64,000 nucleotides of DNA from Mesostigma viride. Taxonomy: Eukaryota; Streptophyta; Mesostigmatophyceae; Mesostigmatales; Mesostigmataceae. Both the position numbers and the translations under genes were made by a program. Shown one piece after another: positions 44,640-56,734 of the stretch. The first letter of the stretch is position 1, and each line of letters opens with the position of its first letter. The notes under the pieces are model-generated. The model made no database searches. It was not told where the DNA came from and saw only the letters and a list, made by a program, of their open reading frames with translations. Where the stretch lies: NCBI GenBank assembly GCA_009746045.1, contig RPFO01000079.1, positions 3,160,828 through 3,224,827 on the forward strand, written 5' to 3'.

Positions 44640-47003
44640 CGCGGCCCGGCACTGAACGCAAAGGTTTTCACCTTTGCGGAGTGCCTGATCAGAATAGTAG
44701 GGCATGGCTTCTCAACAGAGAGCGACTCTCTGCATAGGCAGAGCAGGGCTAAATTCTTAATGCAACATCCATGGGGGCCGGGGGCCGATTATAGTAGGCA
44801 TGGCTTGGCTATTTACTCTGAAGGCCTCATCCATGGGGACCATTTATATGGGCGCACATGCGCTGGGGCCGCGTGGTAGGCTAAGCCTTACTAATCTACA
44901 CTACTGCTATATTTCCTAGACTGGGTTTGCTGAGGTGGCAGGGGGTGCCTGCCAGGGCTTGTGGTCGACGTGGATGACGTCCCCCCTCCAGTATACCGGT
45001 TTCCCCCCTGCGCTTTGCCGTATCTGGAGGTATAGGTCGGCCATAGCTCGCGTCGCCATTGTTGCTGCCAGGCCAGGGTCAGGTCGTCGTCCAGCGTGAA
45101 GTCGAGTCCCCGAAAGCTTCTTGCGGTTTTTAAGAAACAACAGCTTGTCCGCCATGTACTTAATTAAAGGTGAGGAGCACGGGTGCCGGGCCAGCCTTAC
45201 CCTGCGCGCGGGGGATCGAGGCGAACGTACAGCCGACATGTGCAGCTCACCAGTAATGTGCATGGGGGCGAAAATGTCGCGCTTAAATGCCGTAAGAAGA
45301 GTCGTCGAGTCCTCACCTGCCGGCTGGGGCGAAGTGCTTGACGATGACGCTGTGGCTGCGCTGGGTGCGGTCGGCCTCACGGAGGTCGAGGGCTTGTTAT
45401 TGTACTAGTAACCCCTCCACCGTCTCTGACTCGTGACTAAAATGAGTCACGAGTTGCATGAGTATGCCACATGTGCCCCCATTCAGCCTAATTATTTTTT
45501 CTACTAGATGTACCATACTGGGAACCAAGCATAACCATATTAGGGCCCACCTGGGGGTATAGTGTGTCAGTGGTCCCAGTGCTAGGCCCCCCTGCTCTAT
45601 AAATAGCCCCCCCCTCAGGGGGGTACGGAGAGTGTGCGCGGTGACACCCTTATAATGGATGATAGACCCCTTAATTCCTCAATGAGTTGACCCTGGCCGG
45701 GGTCGGTTTTATAGAAAGATTTTTTAGTTAGGATGGGATACAACAAACATGCACTAAAAATTGTAACTGCCCCAGGGACCCATCAGCTGGTGCTAAAAAT
45801 AACTGGTTTTTTCCCTACTCAGACAGCTGTGCACCAGGGTACCCCAGTACCCCCTTGACTTTGACCAGAGTTTCCCCCCTGATACGGTGGTCAAATACGG
45901 TCAGACAAGTGTCCTACGAATAGAGTGAATCTAGATCTTTTCGGTGGTCTAGTTGGTTCCCGCCAAAACCTTCCCGCCAAATCCCTACAAGGCACACAAA
46001 CTCGTGCAGAACGTGAGGCATGAGAAAAACTCGCAGTCGAAAATCGGCACGAGGACGGTTGAGGGGTTAAGCTGTGCCGCGATGGTGGAGGTGGTGGAGG
46101 TGGCGTGGTGCTTGAGCAGGTCCGCCCAGGTCTGGGTGGGAGGGGAGTCGCTGCTTGGGCCAGCATGAGGCGGCTCTAGAGGCCGGCCGCTGCAGGGCAG
46201 CGATATCCTTCGTGAACCGACTGGGCGGTGATGCCGGCGGTGTTCTGCAGGCGTTCGATTGCGATGGCGGTGTCCTGGAGACGCTGGTCGATGGCGAGGA
46301 GCTGGGCTTTGATGTCGACGGTGGAGGTGGAGGTGGCAGCACTTGGAGGTGGAGGCGAGGAGGGTGGAGGTGGAGGTGCATGACGGTGGTGGAAATGTGA
46401 GGGAGCTCAGCAGCCAGCGTGCCGCCCATGGCCGCCACATCTGCGGCAAGGGGGGTCACGTGCTGAGCACTGGAAGGCTTCCGTGATGATGGAGCGATAT
46501 GTGGCTGCGGAGATGGTGGGGGCCCAGATCTCGCCGTCAGACTTCGTCAGCAGGGAACAGAGAAGCATGTGCTGAAGCTCGGGCCGGGGGTACAAGCCCG
46601 TCAGCGCAGCAGGTCGCGGCTCTGCTTAAAATTAGTGCCGTCATATTCCAGGAGGCGGTGGATGTCGTGAAGGTGGAGGCACAGCTCAAGAAGCGAGGCG
46701 TAGTCCCCGAAGAAAATTAATGCTATGCAGAGCAGTTGCCGGGGAAATGTTGTACCAGTTGCGCTTGTCGGCATGGAAGGAATGGAACTTGAAACGCGGT
46801 TCGCGTGGAAAGGATGAGCGGCTGCGTTTAGGGTCTGGCGATGCCGATGGCGAGGCCGCGGAGGAGTGAACCACTAACGCTTGGCTAGGGTCACCGTTGC
46901 CTGCGAGGCCGGGAGGCGAAGCTGCAGCCGAAGCTGCAGGCGTATTTGCTTGGCTCATCGCAGCTTCCAAACTGCGATTCGTCGAGGCGCGTTGGTTCGC
47001 CAT
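44640..47003 (-). mobile_element. ORF1-only LINE, copy C, split by a TTAA element
   Basis: Longest ORF1 copy. N-terminus at 47003 (MANQRASTNRSLEAAM, low-complexity Ala/Ser/Pro, then FHADKRNWYNISP), a SDGEIWAPTIS block near 46530, TQTWADLLKHH near 46120, then a 655-base insertion (45412-46066). After it come a heptad-rich stretch (near 45380), a VRLARHPCSSPL and MADKLLFLK block (near 45150) and a KPVYWRGD box (near 44990). The 3' UTR runs to about 44640. Several frame changes. No ORF2 follows. Confidence 0.6.
45412..46066. mobile_element. TTAA-type MITE, 655 bp, inside LINE copy C
   Basis: Inverted ends CCCCTCCACCGTC and CCCCTCAACCGTC; right flank TTAA (46067-46070), left flank GTAA, probably a mutated TTAA. 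The uninterrupted sequence is seen at the equivalent point of copy A (near 17895). The interior has a good TATA box (TATAAATAG near 45598) but no coding frame. Confidence 0.7.
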
Positions 47004-47149
47004 ATATTGCGTAATAGCGTCGGAAAATTATATCAGCATGTGCGTCTTAGAAAGACGAAGCGATTGTGATATTCACGACTAAATTCGGTGCTCAAACGTG
47101 AAAGTTATGAGCGCCGCCGTCAGCCATGGCTACCTCGTGGCTCATGGTT

Positions 47150-47244
47150 CGGCCGGCTGATGGTGTCTCCCTCCTTCGCGCTGTGTATATGGGGTTGAAG
47201 GTTCCTTTACTCTGTATTGGCACCCACGTGACGCTGTCACGTGC

Positions 47245-47341
<97 letters not shown>

Positions 47342-47385
47342 ATATTATCAAGGAGACAACCAGCGCAGGCCAATTATTATTATTA

Positions 47386-47432
<47 letters not shown>

Positions 47433-47440
47433 GCGTTGTG
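47150..47440 (+). repeat. LINE 3' terminus with (TTA)n tail, holding a Penelope micro-insertion
   Basis: Body matches the 16351 subfamily and ends in CACGTGACGCTGTCACGTG; a pure TTA array follows (47246-47341), then a 25-base Penelope-like 3' end (47348-47372, minus), then more ATT repeat to 47433. Confidence 0.85.
47348..47372 (-). mobile_element. 25-nt Penelope-like 3' terminus in microsatellite
   Basis: On the minus strand TGGCCTGCGCTGGTTGTCTC followed by CTTGA, the terminus of the long copies with one change, embedded in ATT repeats. Chlamys/Naiad elements are known to prefer microsatellites. Confidence 0.75.
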
Positions 47441-48183
47441 AGCTATTTATTGAACACGTCAAAACATCGATCTAGGGATTTTTTTTTTCATAGTCATGTG
47501 TTCAAAAGCCCATAAATCGAAGGAATTTTTTAGCTACTCAGATCCACCAAATGCTGGTTGAGTAGAGAGATACAATCGCTTGAATACAGGGGGGTCTGAC
47601 CATGACCGCGATTTGTTGACCCGGGGTCACAAGTCATGTGCACTTATTCACAAATGGTTCATGAAATTAAAAAATCTGGCTTGGGCGATCAGAGTGAAAA
47701 CTTGTGGCCTCGGAAACCTTGGTGGCGGTGTGCTCGCGCAGGGCGGAAAACTGAGGCTGGAGCTTGAGCGCGACCATAGCTTCAATATACCTTGGCTGCG
47801 CGGGCCGTGAGGGGGCTGTCAGGCGCGGTCAGGCCTGCGAGCTGGGGCGCCATGTGTGAAGATCTATACCATGCAAAGAATTGAAGTTGCGTTCTCAGAA
47901 AATGGTCACGTGAAATGGTTTGAACACGAAAAATCCTTGAATGAAGAATGAACAATAAATTGAAGGCGTAAGTGAATCACAACAGCAGTTGGCACTAACC
48001 TAGCTATCCAGGCGCAAAGAAAAGGCATATCCTTATCTTTTCGAAACGGTCACTCTATGCAATGCAACGGAACAGCATACGTGACACTGACAGCTGCAAA
48101 TAATCGGGCCGGCTTGCCTGGCATGCCAACCATGGTTATAGTCAGCATGCCGCCAAGCCATCTTAGTCATGTTCTCATCAGCT
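47441..48183. other. Spacer downstream of the dehydrogenase gene
   Basis: No coding sequence supported. It probably includes the 3' UTR of the minus-strand dehydrogenase gene; I found no clear TGTAA near its stop. Confidence 0.5.
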
Positions 48184-51100
48184 CTACGCCAGAGTCGACA
48201 TGTCCAGGACAAAGCGCGAGGCCCCTCCCGAGCTGCCAACCGCGCCGCTACCCAATGTCTTCATGGCCTCATTGACCTTGGAGCAAGGGATCAGATCAAT
48301 GTCGGACACGATGCCCTTCTCCCCGCAGAAGTCGAGCATGGCTTGAGTCTCGGGCACTCCTCCGACGCACGAGCCCACGAACTGTGCCAGTGCAAGGACA
48401 GCAACAGCAGCAAAAGTACTTTTAGTTGGGGCTAAGTAACAAAGGGTCCAGCACAACGCTTCGCGGGGATGACATCATGGGCAGGCCTGCCCAATGCTGC
48501 CACCTGGCTTGCTTATGCTCATGGATGGTGGCACGCCATCGCTTTGTGAGGATGACCCCCAGGGGTCTGAGGTCACTTTTGCAATGAAGTAACGCATCCC
48601 TGCTGAAGCCCTGCCTGTGCATCTATCGACTAACTGGCAGACATAGCACGGACCAGCAACATAGGATGACGGCATTCATGTCTTAACAACAATCTATCCA
48701 AAAAGCAACAGAATTGACTAACAGATCCATTAGAGAGGTGCATCTGCTCATTACCACGCACATCTGCATGATTGAGCGAGTCCTTGTGTGGTCAACAAGA
48801 AGAGGGCCGGGCTAGGGCAAGAGGGAATCGCACGCCTCCACAGCATGGTGTCATTATACACTATGCAGATAATCAATACACACTTTATCCATATACTGCA
48901 AGACTTTTCCATGCATATTGTTTCAATGATTAGCGCAACATATCCTTCGTGGTTATTGTTAACCAATACACTGACACGTTTGTTTAGTATCAGCTCACCT
49001 GGATCCCGTAGAGCACCAGCGAGAAGGGGGGCAGGCTGATGGGCTTGGGTGGGATGCCGACCTGTCGCACGTCACACACACACGCACAGGAGAATGACCA
49101 GCGCAGGGATTGCAAGCACGCACAAGAGAGCAGCTGAAGGTTAGCATGAACGCTCGAAACAACCACGCGATGAGAGAAACCCCTCCTCTTCCCTCTTTCC
49201 CTCCTCCCCATCCTCCCCAAACTCCCAGACATGCTGGGTGTGGAGTGAAGGACCATGGGAACGGCAGGAAAGCTCAAAGGCCAGGATAAGGCCTCGCGAG
49301 TAACGATGATAAGACGAGCATCCGCGACGATTCTTTCAGGCAAGCAAGTCTGCCCATGACCCATTTCAACTTGAAACAGGCCCAGTGGGGGAAACAAGTA
49401 CACCTCTGGCCCATGCAGACTTGAGTCCATTCAGCACCAGTTGAAGTCTTGATAAATCGAAACCAACCCTCTCATTTCATTATTCAACCAGCATCCGAGG
49501 CCAACCCCCCGCCCCTTTGACGGGGAGAGAAATCGGGCACTAGTATGGTGACTGCTGGACACACACACGCAGACATCACCTTATAGGCTAACGACCTGCT
49601 TTTTAGAAGCAACGCTGACTATACTACGGCGTGTTATAGTGCAAAGCATCCAACAGAAAGCGATGCCAACAACCTGAGGATGGTTGTCCTACAAAGAAGC
49701 CTTAGCATCAACTGAGCGGCCGCAGTCTGCCATTACCCACAAGCCAGCCGCTTCCAAGGCAGGTCCCCATCATGGGCATTTTGTTCCTCCCCGTTTGGTA
49801 CCGGATACCAGCCCAGCCCATCATCCACCGGGAAACAACCCACCGGAGTGTACATCCCCATCCAGCTCTCCCCAGTCCACCTTTCACCCAGACGTTACCA
49901 CCAAATTGACTAATCAAAAGCTCACGAATAGCCATCAACCCACCTGGGTACGTCCCCATTTATGATTTAGTAGGACCTTGCCCCCCTCCTTTTCATACGA
50001 TAAGTGATGACAAACAATATCAGCAAGCCTTGGCACTTGATTGTACATCCCCATCCAGCTCACTCAAGTTGAACCTTTCACCCACATATTACCAGCAAAC
50101 CGACCAATCAACAGCCCGCCCAAGTTGTTGGACGAGACAACTGGACCAAGTGGCCATCCACCCAACCGCATCACGCATGTAGGTCCCACCCATTGCGTTT
50201 TCCCCTTCCTGTGTTTCATCAATCAACCGCACATCACCCGATGAACAGCCAACTCACCTGGATGTACGTCCCCATCGAGAACGTTCATAACCCCAGCTCT
50301 TTACCAGACAACGGCTCACCTGGATGTAGGTCCCCAGGGGGCGGATGAGCCCCACCAGGGACTCCACGTCATGCTCCGCTGACACCGTGTCAATGATGGC
50401 GTCCAATGAGAACGCGGCGGCCTTCATTGCCTCCTTGTCGGTCGTGTTGACAAACGCGTGCGCGCCCAGCCGCTTGGCGGTGGCTTCCTTGCCGCTGCTG
50501 TGGGACAGCACGGTCACGTTGGCGCCCATGGCGACGCCGAACTTAACGGCCATGTGGCCCAGGCCTCCGAGGCCGACAACGCCCAGGTGGTCGCCCGCCT
50601 TGATGCCCGCGCGAACCTGATAAAGAGTAGACGATAGGCAGTAGGTAATAGATAGTTGTTAACAGATCATAAACCATAAATGATAGACACAGTTGTAGAT
50701 AGTAAAGTGACCGATGATAGATAACAGGTACCGTAGTGGCCTTTATACGTGTACGCTTAACTATCGTACGAAGAGGTTTTGGAATTCTTGTTACGCGTAC
50801 GTAGACTTTTGGGAATTATTTTTACAGTACGTACGTATATCGTCAAAGTACATTTTCAGGAGATGCCTCTCCAGGCACCCCCTCTTGTAGCCCCTAATAA
50901 CTCTATTGTCTCTTTGATATTGTCAATCTGAAGATGATCTCTTGGGCTGTATGAGGCCGGAAGGCTTTTTCTTTTGGCATGCACGAGGGCCATTCGTGCA
51001 TAATTATGGGTACTGATGTAAGCGCCACTACGGTAACACATGGTAGTTGGAAATAATAGACGTTAGAACATATAAGATTATAGATAGTAAACAACAGCTA

Positions 51101-51745
51101 ACATACCATACATTATAGAAATCCATGATAGATACTAGACAGCAGATAAGAGATAGGGGTGGTGAATGCGACAACATCGGACTAAGAATCACAGCTTACG
51201 CACGTCACCGCCACAACGGGTTGAAAGGCCAACAAACAAAACGTGGAGCCCCCATTCAATCCTAGAAAAGCATTTCCCGAAGAGGAACATCCAAGTAGTT
51301 ATCGAAGCAGGAGCGGATGGAAATGGCGATAAGACGATAATAAACAACCACTTCAGCAACAGTCAAATATAGCACAATAATGTTGCAACTATTTACTGCA
51401 GCAAACAAACTTTCTTGATATAAACAGCAGAACGCTCGGCATGCACGCACCAGCGGCGAGTAGGTGGTGATGCCCGCACAGAGCAGCGGCGCGGTGGCAG
51501 CAAACTTCTTGGGATCGCTGCTAAGGCTCTTGGGCACGTGGTGCACAAAGTACTCAGGGGTGACGATCAGGGTGGAGTAGCCGCCCTGCGCGGGGGGGAA
51601 GGGAAACAGCAGATTCACAGTCAAGGTAGTCAATTGATGAGATATGTCTTTGTCATTGCCGTTGTCATAGCGGTGGTGGTGGTGGTGGTGGTGGTGGTGG
51701 TGGTGGGGGTGGTTGGGGGTGGGTGGGGTGGGGGGTGGGGGTGGG

Positions 51746-51779
<34 letters not shown>

Positions 51780-54700
51780 GTGGTGGTGGTGGTGGTGGTG
51801 GTGGTGGTGGTGGTGGTGGTGGTGGTGGTGGTGGTGGTGGTGGTGGTGGTGGTGGTGGTGGTGGTGGTGGTGGTGGTGGTGGTGGTGGTGGTGGTGGCGG
51901 CGGCGGTGGTTAAGGTGGTTGTAAAGGTGGACCAGCCGCCCTGAGCATGCCGAATAGAAGGATCGATGGATGCACTGTTTCAAATAATAGGATGATACCA
52001 CGAGGACAGAACCATAAGATAATAACAAACGGGGACCAAATGATCCCAACCTGGTTCCTAACCAGCTATCTCCAGGGTCCTTTGTTGGTACCCACGTGAC
52101 GCAGTTTTAATCTCCAAAGGTTGGCCACGTCCTTCATAATTGGTGAGTATGGAAGCCTAAAATTAAAGAAGCGCGGCTCAAGTGAGAAGCCATTACTTGT
52201 TTACTGCTATTGCTGCTAGTCAAGAGTCTCTCTCCACCCTTCCAAACCTCCTATTTCCCTGACCCAAGATCCCCCATCCTCTTCCCCCTGGGCACATCCC
52301 TGTCCCCGTCCCCCCTAACGAACCAGACGAGGCGGCCCCAGGTACGCCCGAATATGCCATCGCATGCACAGTACAATGAAGGACGTGAAGAGAGCAATGA
52401 AGACGTTTATACGGGAGAACCAACGCACAGGGAAAGGTGGGGCAGCAGAGCAATGGCTTCACACGGCAACTACTCAGCTGGTTGGGCCTCCAGTTCTGTA
52501 GGGTGGCTGTAAGGTACAGGCCGGTGCGCGGTGAGGCGGGGGTGCCCACGGTGCCCATATGCCCTAGGGGGTTATTTTCCACTACCTATAGGGGGTTAAC
52601 CTCAACCTTCTAATGTCCTCTCTCCTCACCTGCGTCATCTGCCCACACATGGCCCTTACCTCAATAAAATAACATGACGCCCTCCCCTCACCTGCGTCAT
52701 CTCGCCCGAGATCTTTTCCTTGCTGTTGTAGGTGAACGTCTTCTCGGCACTTGTGCAGTAGATCTCCTTGCCCGACTTGCACAGCGCGCACGTGCGACAG
52801 CTGTCCACGATCACGCCCACCGCCGCCTTGTCGCCCTTCTTGAACTTGGTCACTTTGGCGCCGACCTCAAGCACCTGTGCAGCACGTGCCGGAAGTATTG
52901 GTAGGAAGGGAGACTCAACAGTCTTCTTTGTAACTTCCAATGTTCACCAAAGGTGGCAGTTAGTGTGATGATTTCTTGACTGCCTGTTTTAAGCATCCCA
53001 AATACCATTCCAAGGCAGAAACCAGATTGGATGCTGATGTCATGTCAAGCTCTGCGCTTTCTGTCACCGTTGCGGTGTGCACATCATTGTATGTTAACTT
53101 GATGGCGAGCACGACAATCGCTGTTCACTCTAACGGTGAGCACATCCCTCTGCGCAGCCGGATCCCTGTGGCATGCACGGCCCTTCCAAGGGAGGCATAC
53201 GAGTGAGTGAGTGAGTGAGTGAGTGAGTGAGTGAGTGAGTGAGTGAGTGAGTGAGTGAGTGAGTGAGTGAGTGAGTGAGTGAGTGAGTGAGTGAGTGAGT
53301 GAGTGAGTGAGTGAGTGAGTGAGTGAGTGAGTGAGTGAGTGAGTGAGTGAGTGAGTGAGTGAGTGAAAGAAAGAAAGAAAGAAGCAAAGAAAGAAGGAAA
53401 GAAAGAAAGAAAGAAAGAAAGATAGAAAACGAAAGAGTGAATGAATGAACGAACGAAAGAACAAATGAATGAATGCGTAAATGGGCATGATTAACAGGAA
53501 ATCGCAACAGAAAGACAGGCTATGGGTGAAAGGGACATAGTGACCGAGTCACGAATATAGTAGCATCAGCTCACCTCTCCCACAATCTCATGGCCTGAGT
53601 GCCGTGGTGCCACACGCCCCCCCGATGCACGCGGCCCCACCAGAAGGACGAGGGACCGTTGTTCCCGGTGGCCAGGCAAAGGGCGCACATACGGATGTAA
53701 TAGGAATCACCATCAAAACATGAACATGCTTGTCATAAAAATGTGAATGTGAATTCATGGATTGGCAATGCTGGGTAATATGGCGATGTGCCTCTTCGGG
53801 CGGTGACGCATTTTTCCAGTACTAATATCTATCAACGACATGAGTGCCGATATTAGGAGGTCATGGGCAGTTCTTCAGGCTTGCAGAATGGTACCCGATT
53901 CATAGTTTTAGTAAGTCCTTGGTTTATGAAGGGAAATAAGCCCTTGGTTTATGAAGGGAAATAAGCCCTTGGTTTATGAAGGGAAATAAGCCCTTGGTTT
54001 ATGAAGGGAAATAAGCCCTTGGTTTATGAAGGGAAATAAGCCCTTGGTTTATGAAGGGAAATAAGCCCTTGGTTTATGAAGGGAAATAAGCCCTTGGTTT
54101 ATGAAGGGAAATCACGCGGCATGCCAAGCATGTGCACAACGCCAGCGTGTTAGCCGCGCGGAAGGGAGGGAGGCAACAGAAAAGATATGGGACGTTGTAT
54201 GGACAGGAACAGTCCCGCAATGGCGTCTATCATAAAATATAATGCATTAGCTACCACATTGCAATGCACCCTTTGATGGGCGGATTCTGCTCTTCCAGGT
54301 ACAAAACCCGATTCGTCTGTGCTTACGAAGGCCAGGGCCTGCCAGACATGTTGCCTGCTGTCGTGCCGGGGTCAACTGAGGTCGCGCAGTGCCACATAGA
54401 TCTCGTCTATACAGGACTTCCTAATTAGTTATTGAAGGCCATTTCTTGTCATCGATCAGAGCACTGAAAGCGGTGTATCGTGACGCATGGTGACCTCAAG
54501 GGCTGCTAGCCCAAATAGCATCCTGAGCAAGAATACTATCGTGGTTCATGGTGACCTCAAGGGCTGCTAGCCCAAACAGCATCCTGAGCAAGAGTACTAT
54601 CGTGATGCATGGTGACCTCAAGGGCTGCTAGCCCAAATAGCATCCTGAGCAAGAATACTATCGTCAACAAGAGTACAAGAACGTGCAAAGAGCGTAAGAA

Positions 54701-56107
54701 GAGGAATGAAAGAATACTGGTAGGAGCACGTTTCTAGTTTCTAAGCATCCTCAAGGGGAGGAAGACCCCATGAAGCATGATCAAGAGCGCAAAGCGATGC
54801 CACATTGCCTGCTGCAGCGCCCACTCGGCATTCGTCCACTCATCCATAAGACATCCATAAGACATCCATAAGACATCCATAAGACATCCATAAGACATCC
54901 ATAAGACATCCATAAGACATCCATAAGACATCCATAAGACATCCATAAGACATCCATAAGACAAACCCATGGAGGCCAGCTTGCTTGGGCGTAGGCCTGA
55001 TGCTGCATTCCATGGGAGACTACGGCTCCATGCCATGAGAAAGACAACGCGGCTTTGACATCAACTGCGCTTTGACAACAGCTTTTTATGGTTTTATGTC
55101 AACGACGCATGTGGAATGCCTCGCATCCAGCCTGAGCGGTTTAATACTTAATTAAATAACCCAGCCTGAGCCTTTTAATACTGAAGGGGACTAAATAATC
55201 CAGCATGAGCCTTCTAATACTTAATTACACAATCCGGCCTGTGCGTCGAGGGTCCGCACATACCTGGCACAATGGGATATTCCTGGCCGCGGTGGCAGGG
55301 TCAGACATTGTCAGGGTGACAAGCAAAGGGAGACGAGGGCAAGGGAGGGGGGAAGCGAATGCAAGTACATCAACAGGATCAGATGTGCACGTCATGTGCA
55401 GGTGGGTCATGCAAGGCGGATATACAATGGTTAACGTGATCTCTTCTTTCAGTTTACACGCGCACTAGCAAATTAGCTTGGCAGAATAGTGCAAAAAAGT
55501 TACAGAAGGAATGGATAAAAGGTAGGTCTGATGCTTATAGCTGGACTGCACGCGTGATGAAAAAATGGCAGTGCACGTACCACATCGCCCCACTCGGCCG
55601 TGATCGTGTGATAGTCCGAGTGGCACCTGCAGGGAAGAAAACAGAGCGGCAGGCGTGCAGCATTAACACTTGCGACGGTCCATGCAGTTTTATCGCAGAT
55701 ATCGCAGACGATGAAATTACATTAAAAATTAAATTATAACATGACTCCGTTGGGAGATCATGTAGCACGTATTCCCTTGCTGGATGGATGGAGGTGGGCG
55801 AAGCCGCGAAACCGAACTAAGCTAACTCTAAGCTCATCTACAAAACCCTACCTACTCTGCTCTATCCTATCTGCTCTACTCTACTCTATCGCAGACGATA
55901 GGCAGGCGTTGATAGAAGGAAAGCCAGTGGATCAGGACGAGTGAACCCGGGCAACAAGAAAGCTCATATGCACGTAGCCACGTACATGCCGGCATATTCA
56001 ATCTTCAACTTGACATCATCGTCGCGCAGAGCTCGGCGCTCAAACTCCCATGGAGTGAGATGCGCGGTCTTGTCTGTCGCAGCAATTCCCTTGCACGGAC
56101 ACGCCAT
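48184..56107 (-). CDS. Cinnamyl-alcohol-dehydrogenase-type NADP(H) zinc alcohol dehydrogenase, nine exons, 360 aa
   Basis: Exons (minus): 55986-56107, 55581-55626, 55264-55282, 53575-53594, 52692-52874, 51451-51585, 50320-50616, 48999-49061, 48184-48381. All introns are GT-AG, phases agree, and the sum is 360 residues, the usual length. Catalytic zinc site: AGMCHSDYHT and EYPIVPGHEIVGE. Structural zinc site: CRTCALCKSGKEIYC. The cofactor fold has VVGLGGLGHMAVKF and VLSHSSGK, where Ser residues suggest NADP(H). C-terminal GSCVGGVPETQAMLDFC is typical of the CAD/YahK group, which reduces aldehydes to alcohols. No transit peptide is evident, so probably cytosolic. The start at 56107 has a good context (AACATGGCG). 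Exons 3 and 4 are micro-exons of 19 and 20 bases, 1.7 kb apart. The introns carry microsatellites and MITEs. The physiological substrate is not predictable. Confidence 0.9.
49850..50280. repeat. Decayed repeats of the dehydrogenase exon 7 border
   Basis: Within intron 7, sequence like the end of exon 7 (CACCTGGATGTAGGTCCCC, plus strand, at 50318) recurs as CACCTGGATGTACGTCCCC at 50256 and CACCTGGGTACGTCCCC at 49941. Longer similar segments (GTACATCCCCATCCAGCTC) occur near 49850 and 50043, so a ~190-base unit was duplicated at least twice. Confidence 0.7.
50731..51033. mobile_element. MITE, 303 bp, TA-flanked (copy 1)
   Basis: Inverted ends of ~45 bases beginning CCGTAGTGGC, flanked by TA on both sides. 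Rich in TACGTACG words. It lies in intron 6 of the dehydrogenase gene. A relative lies at 56906-57204. Possibly Tc1/mariner-type. Confidence 0.7.
51670..51912. repeat. (GGT)n microsatellite
   Basis: About 240 bases of GGT with GGC and GGGT variants, in intron 5 of the dehydrogenase gene close to the exon 6 acceptor. Long open frames across it are artefacts. Confidence 0.95.
52085..52120. repeat. Remnant of the second-subfamily LINE terminus
   Basis: TTGGTACCCACGTGACGCAG matches the conserved 3' terminus seen at 16351-16420 and 47217-47245 and then breaks off. It lies in intron 5 of the dehydrogenase gene. Confidence 0.4.
53203..53440. repeat. (GTGA)n then (GAAA)n microsatellite
   Basis: About 165 bases of GTGA followed by GAAA-type repeats, in intron 4 of the dehydrogenase gene. 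Confidence 0.95.
53917..54112. repeat. 25-bp minisatellite, ~8 copies
   Basis: Unit TAAGCCCTTGGTTTATGAAG plus GGAAA, copies nearly identical, in dehydrogenase intron 3. Confidence 0.95.
54480..54667. repeat. 61-bp tandem repeat, three copies
   Basis: Unit contains CATGGTGACCTCAAGGGCTG; copies start at about 54486, 54547 and 54608, in dehydrogenase intron 3. Confidence 0.9.
54839..54962. repeat. 11-bp minisatellite, ~11 copies
   Basis: Unit CATCCATAAGA, perfect over about 120 bases, in dehydrogenase intron 3. Confidence 0.95.
55713..55886 (-). mobile_element. 174-bp LINE 3' end with target duplication
   Basis: Flanked by perfect TATCGCAGACGAT (55700-55712 and 55887-55899). Minus-strand end carries the CTCCCAACGGAG hairpin and an AT-rich tail and matches the 3' end of the LINE at 38463. 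It lies in intron 1 of the dehydrogenase gene. Confidence 0.9.
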
Positions 56108-56734
56108 GTTGTCCTTCGTCAAGCTGCAAAGATTTTGCACACCAGCAGGCAGCGGCAGCAGACAAGGCAGACAGCGCTGTCAGACCGTGCCCCACGTGGC
56201 AACATGTACCCTGACACGGGACTTGGCTTTATCCCGTGAATCCCGGAAAAAAGGACACCCCGGGGAGTGCGAGCATGGGTACTACCCTCGTCGCGCACAC
56301 AATCAAAGAAATGCAATGGACATTGTCACGCGCGTAACCACGCACTTACCTACTAGGTTTGTAATGTAAGAAAAAAAATGCTATTCCACGTTAGAGTGCT
56401 CAAAATGATGGTCTCTTTTGCACCTTCAACGACTTGTATTCGCAAACAAACTGCTATCCGGACAAACTGCTTCTGGATATTGATGACTGGACTTTTTGCG
56501 CTCGGTCCCCGTGCCTGTTTATCTACCTTGCTGCGTGACAGACGTTTCAGCGGAAGAAGTTGCTGAGCAGGGAGTCATCTAACGAGTAACGGGCCCAATC
56601 CTCGCTGCCAAGTAGGTACTGGTAAACGAGATTTCTAAATTTGGACGGCCACGTGACCGCATCGGCTGAGCAGTGAGCATCCCATGACGGTTGGCAAACT
56701 AGCTCGCCTCCACGCGTCGAGTCGCCTCGCGATG

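Noticed and set aside
51538-52049. Poly-Gly, poly-Val, poly-Trp and poly-His open frames
   Set aside because: Six-frame echoes of a (GGT)n microsatellite.
53084-53507. Thr-His-Ser-Leu repeat frame (minus)
   Set aside because: Translation of the (GTGA)n microsatellite in dehydrogenase intron 4.
54734-55047. Cys-Leu-Met-Asp-Val repeat frame (minus)
   Set aside because: Translation of an 11-base minisatellite.
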